DNA from: Zelonia costaricensis
Lineage: Eukaryota; Euglenozoa; Kinetoplastea; Trypanosomatida; Trypanosomatidae
Length of the DNA stretch: 64,000 nucleotides
Assembly: GCA_030849075.1 (NCBI GenBank)
Contig: JASAOO010003505.1
Location: 1-64,000, forward strand
Direction of reading: 5' to 3'
Within the stretch, counting starts at the first letter, position 1; every line of letters starts with the position of its first letter. Under the pieces are notes generated by a model. That model saw only the letters and a list, made by a program, of their open reading frames with translations, searched no databases and was not told the DNA's origin. Below are positions 57,426 to 64,000 of this stretch, piece by piece. Both the position numbers and the translations under genes were made by a program.

Positions 57426-58763
57426 GCCGCCCCAGCGACGACCCGGTGCACCAACATGTTGTGTGTGGTTCCTACCCGCCTGTTTGTGTTTCTCTGCCTG
57501 CCTGTCTGCGTGTGTGTTTGTGTGTGCGTGTGTGTGTGTGTGTGTGCCTGCGTGTGTTTACGGTTGTGTGTGCCGGTGTGCAGCGTAGGGGTGCCCCTTT
57601 GGGAGTCGTCTACGCGCTGTTCTGCATCTGCGTCCTTTTCCATCTCCTCACCCCCCCCCCACCCTTTCGTCTCGCCTCGCGTGCTGATGTGGCGAGGGCG
57701 TGGAAGAAGTGACGCCCCGAGGGCGGCGGCGGCAACGGCTGTGCGTCCGCAAAGCTGTGCAAGTGCGCTCCTCTCTCTCTATTTCTCCCGTGTGCTGTGC
57801 TTGGTGCGTGTGGTGTGTTGATGTGCCGGTAAGCTTGCATGATCTTGCGTGTCCTGTTCTCCTTTTTTTCCTCGTGTGACTCGTTGCCGTGTCCGCTCCC
57901 CGTGTTGCGTCTCGTGTGTTTGCAGGTGTGTTGCTGTTATTTACGTGTGAGAGAGTGACCGTCGATAGGAGCGTGCTTGTGTTTGTGTGTGTGTGTCTGT
58001 CTGTGCGTGGCTGTGCGCTGGCACATGTTCTTGGTGCCTGTCGTGTGCGATGCTAAGTATGCTGACCTCGTAAGAAATTTGGGTAACTGCCACTTCCGCC
58101 AACAGAGAAGAGCCAACGCACGTGACGAAGATTCGAGAAAAACGGTTGCCCTGCGGTCTCGCCGCCCCTGATGCCCCGCTGGTCTCGCACACAGGCGGTC
58201 CGCCCCTCCCCCCTCCCCGAGGACAGGCCTACTGCTGTAGCTCCCGAGTGCGCCCAGGAGAATACGCCGCAGAGGACCGCGCAGGCGACTGTGGAGCGGC
58301 GAGCGGGATAGGGACTCACAACCAGCGAGCCGTGCACGAGCCTCCCTCCCCTCCCACCCCACTCTCCCCCTCCTTGAGCCGTGGAGGGATTCTTGCAGTG
58401 GGCTGACGTCTGCTGGACGCTGCCCAAGGAGCCCCGGTAGAACACTGAGGCCCTCCCCGTCATGTGTGCATGTCCTTGCCCCCACTCTGCTCCTTCTCCG
58501 TCTCCTCTCCACCGCCACCTTCGCTCACTCCCTCGCATTGGAAGTACGCATAGCCGCGGTGCTGTGCCCAACTTGCACCCGTCGCCACTTCTTCTTCTTC
58601 ACGGCCTAACCTCCTCCACCCCCCTCCCGTCTCCCTCCCCTCGCTGTTCCTCACAAGGCTGCGGCACTGCAGCGTGTGTGCGGGTCGTGTCGCTACCCTC
58701 GACGCGCGGCTCAGCGCTTCTGTGGGGAGGGGCCGCTCATACGCGTGTGTAGCGTGCCTCCGT

Positions 58764-58801
<38 letters not shown>

Positions 58802-58899
58802 TACACGCTGCCGCAGACACACCGAGTCAGCGACACAAGCCGGGTGCTTTGCCCATCCACTCCCAGCCTGCCGCCTCCTCCCCGCTAACCCCAGAAGTC
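57426..58899. other. Intergenic region eIF5 to RPC1
   Basis: The first ~650 nt are GT-rich (57510-57560, 57985-58000). About 58050-58140 is less biased and AT-richer than its surroundings. C/T-rich sequence follows, with an AC microsatellite at 58766-58799. The acceptor for RPC1 is probably one of the AGs at 58893-58894 or 58896-58897 after a short C/T tract, leaving almost no leader. No coding-like frame. Confidence 0.6.
58766..58799. repeat. (AC)17 microsatellite
   Basis: Seventeen uninterrupted CA units about 100 nt before the RPC1 start. Confidence 0.9.
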
Positions 58900-61800
58900 A
58901 TGGCGCAGGGGGCGACGACGGTGGCGCAGTTCGTGCAGCCGCTGCTGGACAAGCCGGTCGAGGTGACGTCCATCAAGTACAGCCTGCTGTCCGACGAGGC
59001 CATCCACCGCCTCTCCGTGCTGCCGTGTCACCGCGTCATGGGCAACGAGAAGAGCTACGGCGTCAACGATGGCCGTCTCGGCGCGACCGACCGGCTGTCT
59101 GTGTGCACCACCTGCGGGCAGCGCAGCACCGAGTGCGCCGGCCACGCGGGCCACATCGATCTCGAGGCACCCGTGTTTCACCTCGGCTACTTCTCGGCCG
59201 TCATCCGGGTGTGCCGCACGATCTGCAAGCGGTGCTCGAACGTTCTGCTCACGCGCGAGGAGATGGCGTATTACCTGCGCCGCCTACGCTCCACGACGCT
59301 GGAGCCGCAGCAGCGCCTCGCCATCATCAAGAACATCCAGGAGGACGCCTACAAGACACGCGTGTGCTTGACCTGCGGCGGCATGAACGGCACGGTGCGG
59401 CGAGTGCGGCCGATGCGGATCGTCCATGAGAAGTACGTGGTGGCCCTGCGGCGCGGCGAGGAGGCGAACGAGGACCCCAAGGCCTTCGCGCAGGAGGAGC
59501 TGCGCTCCGCGATGCTGCTCAACCCCGAGATGGGGGCGCACAAGGAGTACGTGCACGACTTCTTGCACCCGCAGCGGGTGCAGGAGCTCTTTGCGGCGAT
59601 CCCGCCGGACCAGACCCCACTGCTCGGCCTGCAGCCGGGCACGAGCCCGTGCAGTCTCCTCGTGAGCACGCTGCTCGTGCCGCCCGTGTGCGTGCGGCCC
59701 CGCGGGGTGTCGGGCGCGAACCACATCCGCGACGACGACCTGACGACGCAGTACAACGAGATCCTCATCTGCTCGGACATGATGAAGGACGGCACGAACG
59801 ACGCGGCGCGCAGCATGGAGACGTGGGAGATGCTGCAGACCCGGGTGGCGCGGCTGCTCGACGCGGCCCTGCCCGGCTTCCCGGCGCACCTGCGCAACGT
59901 CGAGTGCAAGTCGTACGCGCAGCGCATGAAGGGCAAGCAGGGCCGCTTCCGCGGCAACCTCAGCGGCAAGCGCGTCGACTTCTCCGGCCGCTCCGTCATC
60001 TCGCCCGACCCCAACCTCCGCATCGACGAGCTCGCCGTCCCGCTGCGCGTGGCGCGCGTGCTGACGTACCCGCAGCGCGTCTTCGCCGGCAACCTCCAGC
60101 TCATGCGCCGTCTCGTGCGCAACGGCCCGCACGTGCACCCAGGGGCCATCACGGTGTACCTGTCGAAGGAGCGGTCGCGCAAGTCGCTGCGCAGCGCGCG
60201 GGACCGCGAGGCGATCGCGGCGCGGCTCAGCGTCGGCGACGTCGTGGAGCGGCACGTGATGAACGGCGACTACATCCTCTTCAATCGGCAGCCCTCGCTG
60301 CACCGCATCTCCCTCATGGCCCACCGCGCCCGCGTGCTGCCCTTCCGCACCTTCCGCTTCAACGAGTGCTGCTGCGCGCCGTACAACGCGGACTTTGACG
60401 GGGATGAGATGAACATCCACGTCGTGCAGACCGAGGAGGCGCGGGCCGAGGCGCGCGAGCTCATGCTGACGTCGCACAACATCATCACCGCGAAGAACGG
60501 TGAGCCGATCATTGCGTGCACGCAGGACTTCCTCACGGCAGCCTACCTCGTCACGGCCCGCGACGCCCTCTTCGACCGCGCCTCCTTCACGCAGATGGTG
60601 TCGCACTGGCTCGGCGCCGAGACACAGTACGCGCTGCCTATTCCCGCTGTTCTGAAGCCGGCGGAGCTGTGGACGGGCAAGCAGCTCATCGAGCTCATCC
60701 TGCGGCCCTCCCCCGAGGCGCAGCTGCTGCTCAACCTGGAGGCGAAGGCGCGCTTCTACTCAGGCGCCGGCGCCCACGACGACCCCGCCGAGGGGTACGT
60801 GGCCTTTCTCGACTCCGTCTTCATCTCGGGCCGGCTTGACAAGAAGCTGCTCGGCGGCGGCGCCAAGGACGGCCTCTTTGCGCGTCTCTTCGCCCTGAGC
60901 GGCGGGGCGCAGACGGCGACGTGCATGTCCCGCATCGCCCAGTTCACGGCGCGCTACCTGCAAAGCTACGGCTTCTCCCTCGGCCTCGGCGACGTCTCGC
61001 CAACGCCGTCGCTGAACGAGAAGAAGGCCGCCGTGCTCGCCGTGTCCTTCGACAAGTGCGACCGCCTCATCTCGCTCGCCAAGACGGGGCGGCTCATCCC
61101 CAAGCCCGGCATGAGCGTCAAGCAGAGCCTCGAGGCGATGCTGAACGCCGAGCTCTCGCAGGTGCGCGACGCGTGCGGCTCGGCCGCCGTCGACGCTCTC
61201 GACAGCAAGACGAACGCTCCCCTCATCATGGTGAACTCCGGCAGCAAAGGTAGCGCCCTCAACACGGCACAGATGATGGCGTGCGTCGGCCAGCAGACGG
61301 TGAGCGGCAAGCGCATCATGAACGCCTTCCAGGACCGCGCCCTGCCGCACTTCCCGCGCTTCGCCGAGGACCCGGCCTCGCGCGGGTTCGTGGCCAGCTC
61401 CTTCTACTCAGGGCTGTCCCCGACGGAGTTCTTCTTCCACGGCATGGCCGGCCGCGAGGGCATCGTCGACACGGCGGTGAAGACGGCAGAGACGGGGTAC
61501 ATCTACCGCCGCCTGAGCAAGGCGATGGAGAACCTCAGCGTCGGCTACGACGCCTCGGTGCGCAGCGTGCAGGGCGGCATCGTGCAGCTGCGGTACGGCG
61601 AGGACGGCATGGACCCGTGGCAGATGGAGGGTGCGCACGGCACGCCGCTGAACCTGGACCAGGAGTGGCTCTGCAGCCGCGCCGCCTACGCCCGCTTCCG
61701 CCAGCGGATGGACGCGCTCGTCTCGGAGCGGTGCGGCCGCGACGCCGGTGGCAGCGGTGCGCCGCTCCTGCAGGAGTACGCGCGGCTGCACGCGGAGTGG

Positions 61801-63567
61801 CACGCCGTGTCTGCGCTGCCGGACGAGCTCGAAGGCATGGTGCGCTGTCTCCTGCACGCGGACGAGGCGACGCTTGCGGCGTGTGCGCGGCTGGCGGACG
61901 TGGAGGCAGCGCTGCGGGGCGAGCCGTCGGCGTCTGTGGCCACGGCAAGCGGTCTGCAGCTTCTGCGCGACCTCGCGCGGCACGGCAGCGATCGCCTGCG
62001 CGGTGACGTCGTGGCCTTCTTCCGCAAGAAGCGGGGGGAGCTGGTGCAGCTGAGGAAGCGGCTCGGGCTTCCGCCGGACCGCCACGCGCCCACTGCCGCC
62101 ACTGCCGCCGATGCGCAGCAGGCGGTGTTTGCGGAGGCGCTGCAAGCGCGGCTGCTGCCGCTGACGAAGGGGATGCTGCTCCACTTTCTGCAGGCGGCCG
62201 CTCGCAAGGTGCAGCGCAAGCTGTGCGAGCCCGGCACGCCGTGTGGCGCCATCGCCGCCCAGTCCGTCGGTGAGCCGAGCACGCAGATGACGCTGCGCAC
62301 GTTCCACTTCGCGGGCGTCGCGAGCATGAGCATTACTCAGGGTGTGCCACGTCTCGTCGAGGTGATCAACGCGAACAGGAACATCGCGACACCCGTGGTG
62401 ACGGTGCCGATTGTGCTGCAGGACGAGTTCACCGCCGTGGACGTCGGCTCAGCGGGTCGCACGCCGTACCAGGCGGCCCGCGCGGTGAAGGGGCTCATGG
62501 AGCGGGTGCTGCTGAAGGAGGTCACGCGCGAGATGGTCGAGGTCGTCAACCCGCGGCAGTACTACATTCAGATCTTCCTCGACATGGCGCTGATCGAGCG
62601 GCTGCTGCTGCCGCTCGACGCGTCGGTCGTGCGCCAGCGGCTCTTCACGGCGGCGGCGCGGCCCATGTCGCCGCTGCGGCACCTGACGGAGTCGTGCGTC
62701 GACGTTGTGAGCCGCGACTGCCTCATCGTGACCTCGTACGAGAAGGACCCGGCGCGGGTGCACTTCAACATCCAGCACCTCCTCACGATGCTGCCGGAGC
62801 TCGTCGTGGGCGGGGTGCCCGGCGTGAACCGCGTCATGATCGCCGACCGTGGCGAGAAGCTGCTCGCCGAGGGGGCGGAGCTGCTGTCGGTGATGGCGCT
62901 GCCGTACGTGGACGGGACGCGGACGACGTGCAACCACGTCGCGGTGGTGGAACGCGCGCTCGGCATCGAGGCGGCGCGCGAGACGATCGTGAAGGAGATC
63001 ACGAGCATCCTGCAGGCCTACTCGCTGAACATCGACATCCGCCACATCTACCTCCTCGCCGACGTCATGACGAGCCGCGGCGTCGTGCTCGGCATCACGC
63101 GCTACGGCATCCAGAAGATGAACAACAACGTCCTCACCATGGCCTCCTTCGAGCGCACGACGGAGCACCTGTACAACGCGGCCATGACGGAGCGCGAGGA
63201 TGTCAACCTCAGCGTCTCCGAGAGCATCATCATTGGCAAGCCCGTTCCCCTCGGCACCAGCAGCTTCCACGTCCTGCTGGACAAGGGCAGCATCGCAGCG
63301 CCAGGCGCGTGCACAGGCCGCATGCGAGCACCCGCTTCCACGGCGGCAGCAACGGCCGCCGCCGCTTTGGGCACCACGAAGTCGAGTAAGGCGGCAGCGG
63401 CGGCAGCGGCAGGGCTGTCGAAGGTGGTCGAGCCGACGCCCAAGGAGGTGCTCTTGCGGAGCGCCTACACGGCCCTCCCCACATCCGCGCAGCGGCGCCC
63501 ACACGGCGGCTTCTCAAGTCGATCCCTCTCGGCCGAAGGCGCCTTTCAGCTGGACCTCTTCGCGTAA
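58900..63567 (+). CDS. RPC1: RNA polymerase III largest subunit RPC1
   Basis: The protein has 1,555 residues. The N-terminal clamp zinc sites are C69/C72/C79 with H82 or H85, and C109/C112 with C156/C159. The catalytic loop N-A-D-F-D-G-D-E-M (496-504) carries the three metal-binding aspartates (D498, D500, D502). The funnel region has G-D-V-S-P-T-P-S-L, the bridge-helix area carries F-F-H-G-M-A-G-R-E-G, and the trigger loop is near 1124-1136 (G-E-P-S-T-Q-M-T-L-R-T-F-H). The early segment I-D-L-E-x-P-x-F-H-x-G-Y-F is typical of RPC1 rather than RPB1 or RPA1, and no heptad CTD is present. It forms the Pol III active centre for tRNA, 5S and small RNA genes (family knowledge). Insertions lie around 985-1090, and an Ala/Ser/Thr/Lys tail follows ~1460. 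The start is the first ATG; the frame upstream opens only at TTG. Confidence 0.95.
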   Translation: MAQGATTVAQFVQPLLDKPVEVTSIKYSLLSDEAIHRLSVLPCHRVMGNEKSYGVNDGRLGATDRLSVCTTCGQRSTECAGHAGHIDLEAPVFHLGYFSAVIRVCRTICKRCSNVLLTREEMAYYLRRLRSTTLEPQQRLAIIKNIQEDAYKTRVCLTCGGMNGTVRRVRPMRIVHEKYVVALRRGEEANEDPKAFAQEELRSAMLLNPEMGAHKEYVHDFLHPQRVQELFAAIPPDQTPLLGLQPGTSPCSLLVSTLLVPPVCVRPRGVSGANHIRDDDLTTQYNEILICSDMMKDGTNDAARSMETWEMLQTRVARLLDAALPGFPAHLRNVECKSYAQRMKGKQGRFRGNLSGKRVDFSGRSVISPDPNLRIDELAVPLRVARVLTYPQRVFAGNLQLMRRLVRNGPHVHPGAITVYLSKERSRKSLRSARDREAIAARLSVGDVVERHVMNGDYILFNRQPSLHRISLMAHRARVLPFRTFRFNECCCAPYNADFDGDEMNIHVVQTEEARAEARELMLTSHNIITAKNGEPIIACTQDFLTAAYLVTARDALFDRASFTQMVSHWLGAETQYALPIPAVLKPAELWTGKQLIELILRPSPEAQLLLNLEAKARFYSGAGAHDDPAEGYVAFLDSVFISGRLDKKLLGGGAKDGLFARLFALSGGAQTATCMSRIAQFTARYLQSYGFSLGLGDVSPTPSLNEKKAAVLAVSFDKCDRLISLAKTGRLIPKPGMSVKQSLEAMLNAELSQVRDACGSAAVDALDSKTNAPLIMVNSGSKGSALNTAQMMACVGQQTVSGKRIMNAFQDRALPHFPRFAEDPASRGFVASSFYSGLSPTEFFFHGMAGREGIVDTAVKTAETGYIYRRLSKAMENLSVGYDASVRSVQGGIVQLRYGEDGMDPWQMEGAHGTPLNLDQEWLCSRAAYARFRQRMDALVSERCGRDAGGSGAPLLQEYARLHAEWHAVSALPDELEGMVRCLLHADEATLAACARLADVEAALRGEPSASVATASGLQLLRDLARHGSDRLRGDVVAFFRKKRGELVQLRKRLGLPPDRHAPTAATAADAQQAVFAEALQARLLPLTKGMLLHFLQAAARKVQRKLCEPGTPCGAIAAQSVGEPSTQMTLRTFHFAGVASMSITQGVPRLVEVINANRNIATPVVTVPIVLQDEFTAVDVGSAGRTPYQAARAVKGLMERVLLKEVTREMVEVVNPRQYYIQIFLDMALIERLLLPLDASVVRQRLFTAAARPMSPLRHLTESCVDVVSRDCLIVTSYEKDPARVHFNIQHLLTMLPELVVGGVPGVNRVMIADRGEKLLAEGAELLSVMALPYVDGTRTTCNHVAVVERALGIEAARETIVKEITSILQAYSLNIDIRHIYLLADVMTSRGVVLGITRYGIQKMNNNVLTMASFERTTEHLYNAAMTEREDVNLSVSESIIIGKPVPLGTSSFHVLLDKGSIAAPGACTGRMRAPASTAAATAAAALGTTKSSKAAAAAAAGLSKVVEPTPKEVLLRSAYTALPTSAQRRPHGGFSSRSLSAEGAFQLDLFA

Positions 63568-64000
63568 TGACCGGCGCATGGGCGGGTATGTGCCCGCGTT
63601 GAGGTGCGGGGACTGCGCGTAGTGGCGACGGCCCGTTTTGGGCACTGGCGACTCACATGCTTGTCCCCTTGTCGTGCTAACCTTCGACTAAGCAACAATG
63701 CCCAACCCGCCTCCGATCCTCTTCGTTGTTTCCTAGACCCTCACTTAACATGCGCGCGTCTGTACGTGTGTGTGTCTTGGCCTGTCACGGGAACGGGTAA
63801 GGGGGACTCAGCCAGGCTCTTTGCAGGCACCTCTTCTCCCTGCCTGTGTGGACCTGTCACCCACACGCACTCAAGCTGTGCGCGCGCTCGAGTGAGCGCC
63901 CGACTTCCGGTGTGTGCTGCGATCGACGGCAGTGCGTCCCCCACGTCGCTTGCGGTGTCTCATGCACGCTCTCAACTCCCTGCCGCCACTCACCGCACAC
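63568..64000. other. Trailing 3'UTR/intergenic sequence after RPC1
   Basis: Mixed composition, less C/T-biased than other spacers. No coding-like frame and no clear acceptor before the window ends. Confidence 0.65.

Noticed and set aside
58050..58140. AT-richer patch considered as a small RNA gene
   Set aside because: No C/D or H/ACA box pair, A/B box or T-run terminator could be supported.

Overview
The window looks like nuclear DNA of a trypanosomatid protist, most likely a Leishmania-like member of the Leishmaniinae. The sequence reasons are these. All convincing genes lie on the + strand, head to tail, with no visible introns. They have very GC-rich third codon positions. They are separated by long pyrimidine-rich spacers full of GT/AC microsatellites. 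Many starts sit just downstream of a polypyrimidine tract plus AG, the usual layout of a spliced-leader acceptor in a polycistronic unit. The protein content fits too: kinetoplastid DUF1935 repeats, a degenerate calpain, a deoxyhypusine synthase of trypanosomatid type, IFT81 and a Pol III largest subunit. The genus cannot be fixed from the sequence alone.

Layout, left to right: four-DUF1935 calpain-related protein (1364-2941); p23 co-chaperone (4786-5418); p24/emp24 cargo receptor (6127-7158); IFT81 (8147-10306); large coiled-coil protein (11603-15547); unknown 415-aa protein (16305-17552); small RIIa/RIIAD1-like protein (18776-19045); SQR-like FAD oxidoreductase (20045-22453); calpain-7/PalB-like pseudopeptidase (25317-30221); MON1 (31518-33506); RRP9/U3-55K (34195-36486); PUS1-type pseudouridine synthase (37714-39753); START-domain protein (41881-42954); a 7.3-kb stretch without a convincing gene (42955-50304) holding one candidate 51-aa ORF; deoxyhypusine synthase (50305-51900); BCS1-like AAA protein (52908-55244); eIF5 (56268-57425); and RNA polymerase III subunit RPC1 (58900-63567).

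The genes do not form a functional operon, as expected for kinetoplastid transcription units. Several touch related processes by chance: RNA and translation (RRP9, PUS1, DHS acting on eIF5A, eIF5, RPC1), membrane traffic (p24, MON1), and cilium or cytoskeleton (IFT81, RIIAD1-like, coiled coil). Expression is expected to be set by trans-splicing, polyadenylation and 3'UTRs rather than by promoters for each gene.

The most notable observations are these. A 28-of-29-bp inverted repeat spans the PUS1 stop codon, and an 18-bp perfect hairpin lies at 298-336. Four enzymes appear to have lost key residues: calpain triad, SQR cysteines, one DHS acidic residue and the AAA arginine finger. The 7.3-kb gene-poor region has a candidate small ORF interrupted at a 12-C run. 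No tRNA, rRNA, mobile element, CRISPR array or bacterial-type feature could be supported.
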